From contig NZ_JALQCW010000108.1 of the NCBI RefSeq assembly GCF_023241715.1, positions 1 to 54,632 on the forward strand: a stretch of 54,632 bases of DNA, written 5' to 3'. Under the pieces are notes generated by a model. It did not search any database and had not been told where the DNA came from. It saw nothing but the letters and a program-made list of their open reading frames with translations. This document shows positions 40,800 to 47,843 of the stretch, piece by piece; the stretch's first letter is position 1, and each line of letters opens with the position of its first letter. Origin of the DNA: Pseudomonas morbosilactucae (GTDB lineage: Bacteria; Pseudomonadota; Gammaproteobacteria; Pseudomonadales; Pseudomonadaceae). The position numbers and the translations under genes are program-made.

Positions 40800-40981
40800 G
40801 CGCTCACATCCTGATCGACAAAGCACTTGAAAGCCTCATGCACGCGGCGAGCACGCCGGATGAGGCCCTGATCGTTCAAGGCATGATCGCCCGGTTTCTC
40901 GTAGACCAAGCGATCACCCTCAAGGAATTCGACCATTACTGCGCTCGGCTGAACAAGATCGTGCGCAAGGAGGCGGCATGA
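40796..40981 (+). CDS. Small helical hypothetical protein
   Basis: A 61-residue helical protein (MSAHILIDKALESLMHAAST...) overlapping both the preceding and following frames by four bases. A helical pair (IVQGMIARFLVDQAITLKEFDHYCARLNKIV) could make a dimer. Function unknown. Confidence 0.55.
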   Translation: MSAHILIDKALESLMHAASTPDEALIVQGMIARFLVDQAITLKEFDHYCARLNKIVRKEAA

Positions 40982-41115
40982 CCATCATCGCCGGATCATT
41001 CAAAGGTATCGCCGAAGCCCTGAGAAATCAGGGTTTCTTGTTTCTGGTAGACGTGAAATGGATCGAGCAGCCTTGCAAGTGTGCGGGCCGCTGGACTTGC
41101 CGGGTGGCGATGTGA
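40978..41115 (+). CDS. 45-residue frame containing a terminator-like hairpin
   Basis: An ATG overlapping the previous stop encodes MTIIAGSFKGIAEALRNQGF... with a CKCAGRWTC cysteine pair, ending at TGA 41113-41115, where the next GTG begins. A hairpin CCCTGA-GAAA-TCAGGG with TTTCTTGTTT at 41018-41043 lies inside it. Tight overlaps favour a gene; the hairpin may be an internal attenuator. Confidence 0.45.
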   Translation: MTIIAGSFKGIAEALRNQGFLFLVDVKWIEQPCKCAGRWTCRVAM

Positions 41116-41483
41116 GCTTCTACGAAGACAATATCGAAGACGGCAGCCACTGCTTGAGCTGTTGCGAATTCATCGGCGAGGACGTGGGTTACCCGCGCTG
41201 CTGCCGCAATTGTGGAGGTGAAGGCAGCGAGCCGAATCCAGAGGGCCACAAGAAGCGCATGAAGGCCGAGGCCATGCAGCGCTTTGATGGCTGGCTGTCC
41301 CGGACAGGCATTGCCCACAAGAAGCACAACAACGGATTCCACGTAGTGCTGACTCTTCCTGATGGCCGAATGATCGACTGCTGGCCAAGCACGAAAAAAT
41401 GGCAGCTCCGCGGCCAGCGCATCAGCCGCAACGGAAAAGCGCTGCATGAGCTGGTGTTGCAGCAGTTGAGGCCCTGGCCATGA
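41112..41483 (+). CDS. Hypothetical protein with Cys-rich N-terminus
   Basis: A 123-residue protein, start taken as GTG 41112 (MSFYEDNIEDGSHCLSCCEF); an ATG at 41058 would overlap the previous frame extensively. The N-terminal part has CLSCCEF and CCRNCGG, a likely zinc site. The C-terminal half (NGFHVVLTLPDGRMIDCWPSTKKWQL) resembles small phage proteins with a beta-meander. Function unknown. Confidence 0.5.
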   Translation: MSFYEDNIEDGSHCLSCCEFIGEDVGYPRCCRNCGGEGSEPNPEGHKKRMKAEAMQRFDGWLSRTGIAHKKHNNGFHVVLTLPDGRMIDCWPSTKKWQLRGQRISRNGKALHELVLQQLRPWP

Positions 41484-41599
41484 CCACTCGCCAGCAGCAC
41501 CGGCGGCGCGCCATCCGCTGGGCCTCTGCCATCACCGGCCTGCTCTTCATCACCATCACCCTACTCGCCCCGGCAATCGCTGATCGAATCACTCAATAA
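41480..41599 (+). CDS. Small single-pass membrane protein (39 residues)
   Basis: An ATG at 41480 overlaps the previous stop and encodes MTTRQQHRRRAIRWASAITG LLFITITLLAPAIADRITQ: a basic N-terminus and one membrane helix. Terminated by TAA 41597-41599. Function unknown. Confidence 0.45.
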   Translation: MTTRQQHRRRAIRWASAITGLLFITITLLAPAIADRITQ

Positions 41600-41642
41600 C
41601 CCACACCTTCAATCGCTGCGAGCATCGCGGCAAGGAATACCC

Positions 41643-41963
41643 ATGTCCGAACAAAAGCATACCCCTGCACCGTGGACCGTCCGCGAAGTTACGCACAAGA
41701 ATGTGCCAGGTCAGCGCGCTTTCGCAATCGACTTCAACGAAGACCAAGAGCAGGTCGTCGATTGGGTCTACGAAGAGGCTGACGCCAAGCTGATCGCCCA
41801 GGCTCCAGGCCTTCTGGCCGATCTGATTGTCGCCGCTGGGACACTGCGCCATTACGAGGCCCTGCACCGCGCAAAGGGCACTGCCGAAAGCACAGAGAAA
41901 GCCGAGGTGAACGCAGGGCTTGCTGCTCGCTTCGAACAAACCATCGCCAAAGCCACCCAATAA
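41643..41963 (+). CDS. Hypothetical early protein
   Basis: A 106-residue protein (MSEQKHTPAPWTVREVTHKN...). The HTPAPW start, a DAKLIAQAPGLLADLIVAA helix and conserved spacing are those of a widespread small phage family of unknown function. GGAATACCC precedes the start. Confidence 0.6.
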   Translation: MSEQKHTPAPWTVREVTHKNVPGQRAFAIDFNEDQEQVVDWVYEEADAKLIAQAPGLLADLIVAAGTLRHYEALHRAKGTAESTEKAEVNAGLAARFEQTIAKATQ

Positions 41964-42005
41964 CCCCCTTCACAGCGCCCCTCTCCGGTGGCGCGGAGAG
42001 AACTC

Positions 42006-42749
42006 ATGTCTACGAATGCGAACACTCGTATTTGGGATCAGGTCGATGTAACCGATCCAAGCGCAACGAAGAACTTCACCGGTATGGGCGGCTTCAAAGG
42101 CACCGCCATCAAGCCTACCTACCTGATGCACAAAGCAACCGAGGTTTTCGGCCCTTGTGGCGAGGGCTGGGGCTGGGTGGTGCTGGAAGACCGCTTCGAC
42201 GAAGGCGGCCCGCTCCAGGCCCCCACCAAGGAATGGCCGGATGCGCCTCGCATCAACGCCAAGCTGCACACGCTGAAAATTGAGCTGTGGTACTTGGGTA
42301 AGGATGGACAGAAATGCACGATCCAGCACTACGGCCACACGCCGTTTGTGTACTTCCAGCAAGGAAAGATCATGACCGACTGGGAGGCTGCCAAGAAATC
42401 GCTTACTGACGCCATCGGCAAGTGCCTGCAACCACTCGGCTTCGCTGCTGACATCCACATGGGCCTGTTCGACGACGCAGCGTACGTCGATGCGGTACGC
42501 GATGAGGTCGCCATCACCAAGGCAGAAGACAAGGTCACCGAAGAGGCCCGGCAGAAACAGGAACGCCTGGACTACATCAAGTCGGTCGTCGAGACCATGC
42601 AGGGCGCCAAGTCGGCTCAGGAACTCAAGAAGATCCACGATCACGCCGTACGCATCCTGGCGGCGCGCAAGGACAACGGCGCAGTTCAGCGCATCAACAA
42701 AGAGCTGAACGATCTTTCACCTAAATTCGATCAGGAGTCAGCAGCATGA
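42006..42749 (+). CDS. Putative single-strand annealing / recombination protein
   Basis: A 247-residue protein starting MSTNANTRIWDQVDVTDPSA at 42006. The N-terminal GGFKGTAIKPTYLMHKATEVFGPCGEGWGW segment resembles phage Rad52/Erf-like annealing proteins, with WEAAKKSLTDAIGKCLQPLGFAADIH further on and a helical C-terminus. It is followed at once by a Gp157-like gene, a frequent partner of such proteins. The recombination role is fairly likely, the exact superfamily uncertain. Confidence 0.6.
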   Translation: MSTNANTRIWDQVDVTDPSATKNFTGMGGFKGTAIKPTYLMHKATEVFGPCGEGWGWVVLEDRFDEGGPLQAPTKEWPDAPRINAKLHTLKIELWYLGKDGQKCTIQHYGHTPFVYFQQGKIMTDWEAAKKSLTDAIGKCLQPLGFAADIHMGLFDDAAYVDAVRDEVAITKAEDKVTEEARQKQERLDYIKSVVETMQGAKSAQELKKIHDHAVRILAARKDNGAVQRINKELNDLSPKFDQESAA

Positions 42750-43243
42750 CAGCCCTGTACACCATCACCGAGCAATTCAAAGAGCTGGCCGCCCTGGCCG
42801 AGACCGCCGACGAAGACCTGGCTGTCGCCCTGCGCGACACCATGGAAGGGATCGAAGGCGAGTTCCAGGAAAAGGGCAAGGCCATTGCCATGGTGACGCT
42901 GAACCTCGACGGCGACCTTGAAGCAATCCAGTCGCAGATTGACCGCCTCACCGAGCGCAAGCGGTTGATCTCCAACCGCAAGGAAAGCCTCAAGGAATAT
43001 CTGCGCACCAACATGGATGCAGCAGGTATCACCAAGATCACCCACCCGCTGTTCACCATCACCTGCGGCAAGGGTAAGCCCATCGTGGTCATCGACGATG
43101 AAAAAGCCATCCCTGATGAATTCGTAAACGTCAAAGTAACCAGCGCACCGGACAAGGCGGCCATCGCCAAGGCTTTGAAGGATGGCCAGGAAGTCCCAGG
43201 CGCCCATTCCGAGATCGGCAAAAGCTCGATCAGCATCAAGTGA
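42746..43243 (+). CDS. Siphovirus Gp157-like protein
   Basis: A 165-residue protein: helical N-terminal half with DGDLEAIQSQIDRLTERKRLISNRKESLKEYL, then ITHPLFTITCGKGKPIVVIDDEKAIPDEF. This is the Gp157 pattern, a phage early protein that has been connected with resistance to other phages and is often next to recombination genes. Overlaps the annealing-protein gene by four bases. Confidence 0.8.
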   Translation: MTALYTITEQFKELAALAETADEDLAVALRDTMEGIEGEFQEKGKAIAMVTLNLDGDLEAIQSQIDRLTERKRLISNRKESLKEYLRTNMDAAGITKITHPLFTITCGKGKPIVVIDDEKAIPDEFVNVKVTSAPDKAAIAKALKDGQEVPGAHSEIGKSSISIK

Positions 43244-43250
43244 GGCCATC

Positions 43251-43778
43251 ATGACCTACGTCAGCAACAACCTCAGCTTGGTCGAACAGCACCGGCCAGT
43301 GTCGAACGAAATCGCAGATCAAACCGCTTTGTTCCTTGCAGCCGGCGGCAAGATTCAAATCCCCGAGCGCGTCATTCAAGTCAAAAAGCCACCGAAAGAG
43401 CGCTGCCAGCCGCCAAACTTCCAGCGGTCTACGGTGAGGGCCGAAACAAGCCAGCAGGTAGCCCGCATCCGAGAGTCAGCCAAGACCATGACCCGGAGAG
43501 AAATATGCATTCAGGAAGATATTTCGCTCGGCGTACTCAAGGGTATCGCCAGTAGGAACGGGATCAAGTTCTTGATCCGGGGGAAAAACAGCTGCCCCCC
43601 AAACAAAGCTGACCCTGATCTGGATGCGCTACTGGTGATTCAGATAAAGGAATGCATCGCCAAAGGAATCAACCGCCAGCAGTGCTGCCTCTCGGTCGGG
43701 ATCAGTTACAGCCTCCTCTATCGCCTCATCGATGACTACGGCATCGACTACCCAAAGTTGAAGCCAGCCTTCCGATGA
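43251..43778 (+). CDS. Hypothetical protein with helix-turn-helix
   Basis: A 175-residue protein starting MTYVSNNLSLVEQHRPVSNE at 43251. Two candidate HTH segments occur: TMTRREICIQEDISLGVLKGIASRNG and GINRQQCCLSVGISYSLLYRLIDDYG. The pattern suggests a DNA-binding regulator. No family recognised. Confidence 0.55.
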   Translation: MTYVSNNLSLVEQHRPVSNEIADQTALFLAAGGKIQIPERVIQVKKPPKERCQPPNFQRSTVRAETSQQVARIRESAKTMTRREICIQEDISLGVLKGIASRNGIKFLIRGKNSCPPNKADPDLDALLVIQIKECIAKGINRQQCCLSVGISYSLLYRLIDDYGIDYPKLKPAFR

Positions 43779-43847
43779 AAAAGCGCCCTCAGCAACGCAA
43801 ACGCCAAACCTGGCTGGACCTACCCGCCAGCGGAATAGAGGTAACCC

Positions 43848-44159
43848 ATGGCTGCCGCCCCGAAAGAACGCTCAGCAAAGACTGCGGCGAGGCGAAAGAC
43901 TCGCGGCGAGGAAGAATTGCGACTCCACACCATGGCCGGAACCCGCCAAGTCTTAGCTGACTTGATGGCCTGGCACAGCATCGAGGAACAGGGCGAGGCC
44001 ATGACCCTGGCATTGCATCATCTCCATGCTCTTGGCCCGGGCGGGTCAGCACCATTCTTCACGCCTCCACGACACGAAATAAGCATCAGCGAAAACGTGT
44101 CGGCAAAACTGCAACTCGCCTACAACCGCGAAGCCCTCCGCATCTGCCACGACGAATAA
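43848..44159 (+). CDS. Hypothetical early protein
   Basis: A 103-residue protein (MAAAPKERSAKTAARRKTRG...) with a basic N-terminus and a central helix LADLMAWHSIEEQGEAMTLALHHLHALG. The C-terminal 25 residues include SISENVSAKLQLAYNREA, typical of a small phage HTH/adaptor family. AGAGGTAACCC precedes the start. Confidence 0.55.
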   Translation: MAAAPKERSAKTAARRKTRGEEELRLHTMAGTRQVLADLMAWHSIEEQGEAMTLALHHLHALGPGGSAPFFTPPRHEISISENVSAKLQLAYNREALRICHDE

Positions 44160-44215
44160 CTCACCCTACTCGCTGCATCCGATCACGGAGGGCGGCGCCA
44201 TCCTGAGGAATACCC

Positions 44216-44806
44216 ATGAAGCCCGAAATGATCACCCTCAAGCACGGTGACGCATCGATCAAGATGCCCGCCTCCACCCTGGCAAAACTGGCCATGGCCA
44301 GCGTATTCGCCCAAGTGCTGCCGGCGGCGAATGTCGGTCCCGGTGCGCCAAAAGATATCCCTCCCATCGGCGCCTACTGGCCCGGCCAAGGCGGCATCAA
44401 TGGCGGCTTCCAGCCCGCCAAGGGCGACGTACCAGAGCATTACCTGATCTTCGCCACAGAGGATGCGGGTGAGCATGAGTGGGGTCGTCGCGGTACTGAG
44501 TCTGCCGCCACCAGCAAGTGGGACGGCAAGGCCAACACTGATGCCCTGATCGCTGCAGGCGGCCACCCTGCCGCAGAGGCGGCGCGGGCCCACACCGAAG
44601 ACGGTCATTCCGACTTCGACCTGCCAGCCGCCTCCCAGCTGTACCAGGCCTGGGTGCATGGACTGATCACCGGCGGCTTGTACTGGAGCAGTTCGCAGCG
44701 CTCCGCCTACGACGCATTCCACGTGCTCTTCGTTGTTGGCGGTCAGGGCGACACCGACAAGGTCTACGAGCTCCTCGTCCGCCCCGTCCGCAGATTGTTT
44801 CTTTGA
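44216..44806 (+). CDS. DGR target protein 2 (DUF1566/C-type-lectin-like, VR2)
   Basis: A 196-residue protein related to target 1: GAYWPGQGGINGGFQ near residue 53, EDGHSDFDLPAASQLYQAW near residue 135, and a C-terminal variable repeat after LYWSSSQRSA, ending ELLVRPVRR. The first 45 residues form an extra helical part (STLAKLAMASVFAQVL) that is too weakly placed to be a signal peptide. Seventeen template adenines are changed compared with TR. A terminator follows the gene. Confidence 0.9.
   Translation: MKPEMITLKHGDASIKMPASTLAKLAMASVFAQVLPAANVGPGAPKDIPPIGAYWPGQGGINGGFQPAKGDVPEHYLIFATEDAGEHEWGRRGTESAATSKWDGKANTDALIAAGGHPAAEAARAHTEDGHSDFDLPAASQLYQAWVHGLITGGLYWSSSQRSAYDAFHVLFVVGGQGDTDKVYELLVRPVRRLFL
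44694..44796 (+). repeat. DGR variable repeat VR2
   Basis: 103 bases align without gaps to TR; 17 differences, all at template adenines (for example AAC to GAC, CTC, GGC, GTC; GAT to GTT twice). It ends within the conserved GTCCGCAGATT. Confidence 0.95.
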
Positions 44807-44837
44807 TTCTTCAGTAATTCGTTCTTGATCGGCCCGA

Positions 44838-44857
44838 GGCGCATGAGCGCCTTTTTT
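44838..44857 (+). terminator. Terminator between DGR targets 2 and 3
   Basis: GGCGC-ATGA-GCGCC followed by six T, 32 bases after the target 2 stop. It would reduce expression of target 3, avd and RT relative to target 2. Confidence 0.72.
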
Positions 44858-44882
44858 GTTGCCTTCGAAAAGAGGAAAGACC

Positions 44883-45503
44883 ATGTCCGCAACTGCTCAA
44901 GCAGCACCAGTACAAGCTACCCCGGCCATCGGCCAGGCCTACGGTGGCGGTTTCGTCCTGGGCATCACCCGCGACCCGGAAACCGGAAAGCGTTACCTAA
45001 ACATCACCGCCGGCGCAGAGCATGAATTGCGCGGCAATTGGGGGCAGTACGGCGCCAAGATCGACGGCGCCGACAGCTTCACCAACAGTCGAGCCAACAC
45101 TGAAGCCATGGCTGCCTCGGGCAGCGAGCTGGCACAGAAGGTTCTCGGGCTCACCATCGGCGGCCATAGCGACTGGGCCATCCCGGCGCGCGACGTGCAA
45201 GAACTGCAGTACCGTCACTTCAAGCCAACTACCGATGACAACTGGCAGTACGGCCGCAGTGGCGACAACCCAAACAGCGAGCCCGTCGGCCTGCTGTACA
45301 GCGAGCAAGACCCGGCCCAAACCACTCATGCGGGCTTTCGTGAAGGCGAGCCTGAAGCCTTCCAGGAGCGCGCTTACTGGTCGAGTTCGCAGCGCTCCGC
45401 CTACAACGCATTCGACTTGCTCTTCGTTGATGGCTATCAGGACGACGTCGACAAGAGCTACGAGCTCCTCGTCCGCCCCGTCCGCAGTCAATTGCTTGAT
45501 TGA
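44883..45503 (+). CDS. DGR target protein 3 (DUF1566/C-type-lectin-like, VR3)
   Basis: A 206-residue protein starting MSATAQAAPVQATPAIGQAY at 44883 (GAGGAAAG upstream). The middle (SRANTEAMAAS..., GGHSDWAIPARDVQELQYRHF) and the end (YWSSSQRSAYNAFDLLF...ELLVRPVRS) align with targets 1 and 2. Thirteen template adenines are changed. It is the target nearest to the retroelement core, as in single-target DGRs. No export signal. Confidence 0.9.
   Translation: MSATAQAAPVQATPAIGQAYGGGFVLGITRDPETGKRYLNITAGAEHELRGNWGQYGAKIDGADSFTNSRANTEAMAASGSELAQKVLGLTIGGHSDWAIPARDVQELQYRHFKPTTDDNWQYGRSGDNPNSEPVGLLYSEQDPAQTTHAGFREGEPEAFQERAYWSSSQRSAYNAFDLLFVDGYQDDVDKSYELLVRPVRSQLLD
45388..45487 (+). repeat. DGR variable repeat VR3
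   Basis: 100 bases align to TR 46599-46698; 13 differences, all at template adenines. Homology stops at GTCCGCAG, a few bases before the stop codon, earlier than in VR1 and VR2. Confidence 0.95.
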
Positions 45504-45534
45504 TTCATTCCTTTAATCCGGCCGCCTGCGGCGG

Positions 45535-45551
45535 TTGCTCTTGGAGAGCAA
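45535..45551 (+). promoter_or_regulatory. Hairpin over the HNH gene ribosome site
   Basis: TTGCTCT-TGG-AGAGCAA forms a 7-bp hairpin that takes up the Shine-Dalgarno GGAGA just before ATG 45557. A GC-rich CCGCC-TGC-GGCGG hairpin precedes it. Translation of the endonuclease may be held low. Confidence 0.5.
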
Positions 45552-45556
45552 GCCTT

Positions 45557-46030
45557 ATGGCAATCAATAAAGACATTCTCCAAGCCAGACTAAAAGCAAA
45601 ATCAGTTCGAGATGGCGACTGCGTAATTTGGACTGGATCAACCCTCGGCAGTCATAAGTACGGCGGCCTGAAGGTAGGAAAGACCATGCTGTACGCGCAT
45701 AGGCTTTCATACGAATTTTCAAAGGGGCCGATACCAGAAGGGATGCTGGTTATGCATACCTGCGATCGTCCGGCATGCATCAATCCAGACCATCTGGTGC
45801 TCGGCACTCAGAAGGACAACATGGAAGACATGTACGCAAAGGGCAGGAATACGCCGACGCGAGGAGAGATCAATGGAAAAGCCAAGTTAACGAGCGAGCA
45901 GGTTGAGGCGATTAAGGCGAGGTTTGTACCCTACTGCCGGATAAACGGTGGCGGCGCTATTGGTCGTGAATACGGGGTGACGGCACAGACCATATCTTCA
46001 ATCATCCGCGGCGAAAGCTGGAAGCCATGA
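45557..46030 (+). CDS. HNH homing-type endonuclease
   Basis: A 157-residue protein starting MAINKDILQARLKAKSVRDG at 45557. The HNH_3 core is seen as LYAHRLSYEFSKGPIPEGMLVMHTCDRPACINPDHLVLGTQKDNM; a C-terminal KLTSEQVEAIKARF...IGREYGVTAQTISSIIRGESW forms a NUMOD-like helix-turn-helix for DNA binding. Such free-standing endonucleases spread by cutting alleles that lack them. It separates target 3 from avd and is A+T-richer than its neighbours. Confidence 0.85.
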   Translation: MAINKDILQARLKAKSVRDGDCVIWTGSTLGSHKYGGLKVGKTMLYAHRLSYEFSKGPIPEGMLVMHTCDRPACINPDHLVLGTQKDNMEDMYAKGRNTPTRGEINGKAKLTSEQVEAIKARFVPYCRINGGGAIGREYGVTAQTISSIIRGESWKP

Positions 46031-46068
46031 CTGCTGCGCACTGAAGTCGAATCAAGGAGGATTCACGC

Positions 46069-46425
46069 ATGGGAATGCACACAGAGTTAAAGATCTACGC
46101 TGCGGCGATGGGCCTGTTGCACATGGCAACCAACCTGACCCGCAATATCCCCCGCGACCTGAAGCAGCAGCTTGGGAAGCGCGTTATTGATGAGTGCATT
46201 GATGTCTTGATGCTGATTGCTCGGGCCAACTCGACCCGGGACCGGCGGCCCTACCTGACCACCCTGGTCGAAAAGGTCCAGGTGATCGAGTTCCTGATGC
46301 GGCTCTTCAAGGAGAACCGCTTCATCAGCGTGCCCCAGCATGCCAAGGCAATAGAGGTCACCACCTCAATTGGCAAGCAGGCAAGCGCCTGGAAACGCTC
46401 CACCCCAACCGCGCCCGCTACCTGA
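46069..46425 (+). CDS. avd: Accessory variability determinant (Avd-like)
   Basis: A 118-residue four-helix protein (MGMHTELKIYAAAMGLLHMA...) with basic stretches NIPRDLKQQLGKRV and EFLMRLFKENRFISVPQHAKAIE. Size, helical composition and position directly before TR and RT match Avd, the pentameric nucleic-acid-binding partner of DGR reverse transcriptases needed for mutagenic retrohoming. AGGAGG lies 9 bases before the ATG, a very strong ribosome site. Confidence 0.85.
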   Translation: MGMHTELKIYAAAMGLLHMATNLTRNIPRDLKQQLGKRVIDECIDVLMLIARANSTRDRRPYLTTLVEKVQVIEFLMRLFKENRFISVPQHAKAIEVTTSIGKQASAWKRSTPTAPAT

Positions 46426-46598
46426 GAGCCACGGCTTTCTGGTCTGTGCGAATTGAATCTGGTCGTGCCGCTGACCTGATAGGTCACCGCCATGCGCACA
46501 AGAGATACCGCCGGTCTAAAGCGTCCGTGTAGGTCTCGCGCAGTTTCCAGGCTGATCGGCTCTGCCTTCGGCTTGGAGATGTAGATAGCACGATAGGT

Positions 46599-46702
46599 CG
46601 CAGCGCTCCGCCAACAACGCATTCAACATGAACTTCGATGATGGCAATCAGAACAACAACGACAAGAACAACGAGCTCCTCGTCCGCCCCGTCCGCAGAT
46701 TC
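46599..46702 (+). repeat. DGR template repeat (TR)
   Basis: 104 bases matching VR1-VR3. It is adenine-rich in the variable part: I count 30 A, mostly as AAC/AAT codons, reading SQRSANNAFNMNFDDGNQ then NNNDKNNELLVRPVRRF. AAY codons, when adenine-mutated, give many amino acids but never a stop. It stands alone without a start codon of its own gene, between avd and RT, and overlaps the RT frame. Confidence 0.95.
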
Positions 46703-47798
46703 GAACCTTGGGCCCTACCCGTTCAGCGACTTGGTCCAGGCCTACTACGACTGCCGGCGCTCCAAGCGCAACAGCGACAGTGCGCTGGCTTTCGAAATGG
46801 ACCTCGAGCAGAACCTGTCACAGCTCCACAGTGACCTGGTCAACGGCAATTACCGGCCAGGCCGCTCCATATGCTTCGTGGTAACCCGGCCAAAAGCACG
46901 CGAGGTTTGGGCGGCTGCCTTTCGGGACCGCATCGTCCACCACCTGCTCTACAACCACATCGGCCCCGGCATCGAGCGCAGCTTCATAGCGGACAGCTGC
47001 GCCTGTATCAAAGGGCGCGGCACGCTGTACGCCGCAAAGCGCCTTGAGTCGAAGATTCGCAGTGCCAGTGAGAACTGGTCGAAGCCGTGCTGGTATCTGA
47101 AGCTAGACCTGGCCAACTTCTTTGTAGCGATCGACAAGCAGGTGCTGCGCCGGCAACTGGCCGTCAGGATCACCGAGCCCTGGTGGCAGGCTCTGGCTGT
47201 TCAGATTCTGATGCACGACCCGCGGGAAGACTATGAGGTTCGCAGCCCGCCGCGCCTTTTCAACCGGGTACCGCAGCACAAGCGCTTGGCGGCCCAGCCG
47301 GCGCGCCTCGGCCTACCGATTGGCAACCTGTCGTCTCAGTTCTTCGCCAATGTGTACCTGGATGCGCTTGACCAGTTCGCCAAGCACGCGCTTCGAGCAA
47401 AGCACTACATCCGCTACGTCGATGACTTCGTGTTCCTGCATGAGTCGCCGCAGCAGCTCAATCAGTGGCTGGCCCAGGTCGAAGCTTTCCTGCCAGGGCT
47501 TGGCGCCAAGCTGAACCCGACCAAGACCATCCTGCAGCCAGTTGACCGCGGCGTAGACTTCGTCGGGCACGTGATCAAGCCTTGGCGGCGCACCACGCGT
47601 AAGCGGTCACTGACACAGGCGCTGAAGCGAACTGCCACGGCGCCGGTCGAGGACCTGCGCGAGACCGCCAACAGCTACTTCGGCCTGCTCAGCCAGGCCA
47701 GCCACAGCCAGAGGGATCGCGCAGCCCTGGCAAACGTCGCGCTGAAGCGCGGCAACAGCGTCAACGCCGCACTGACCAAGACCTTCAAAAAGAAGTAA
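46638..47798 (+). CDS. DGR reverse transcriptase
   Basis: A 386-residue frame. RT motifs are clear: catalytic LKLDLANFF (Asp157), the DGR-specific GLPIGNLSSQ (residues 225-234, SQ in place of the SP of other RTs), active site RYVDDFVF (Tyr260-Asp263), and GAKLNPTKT. It makes cDNA from the TR transcript with errors at adenines. The only in-frame ATGs before the RT fold are in the TR (46638, 46641), and the first 20 residues are low-complexity TR sequence, so the true start is uncertain and may be non-ATG near 46700-46730. Confidence 0.93.
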   Translation: MMAIRTTTTRTTSSSSAPSADSNLGPYPFSDLVQAYYDCRRSKRNSDSALAFEMDLEQNLSQLHSDLVNGNYRPGRSICFVVTRPKAREVWAAAFRDRIVHHLLYNHIGPGIERSFIADSCACIKGRGTLYAAKRLESKIRSASENWSKPCWYLKLDLANFFVAIDKQVLRRQLAVRITEPWWQALAVQILMHDPREDYEVRSPPRLFNRVPQHKRLAAQPARLGLPIGNLSSQFFANVYLDALDQFAKHALRAKHYIRYVDDFVFLHESPQQLNQWLAQVEAFLPGLGAKLNPTKTILQPVDRGVDFVGHVIKPWRRTTRKRSLTQALKRTATAPVEDLRETANSYFGLLSQASHSQRDRAALANVALKRGNSVNAALTKTFKKK

Positions 47799-47843
47799 CT
47801 CCTCCACTCCACCGCCTGGGCATGGCCCGGCAAGGAAATTACT

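Noticed and set aside
43775..43960. 61-codon plus-strand frame starting in ATGA overlap
   Set aside because: It overlaps the better gene at 43848 by 113 bases, and the segment before 43848 has the hairpin-plus-Shine-Dalgarno layout of the other intergenic junctions.
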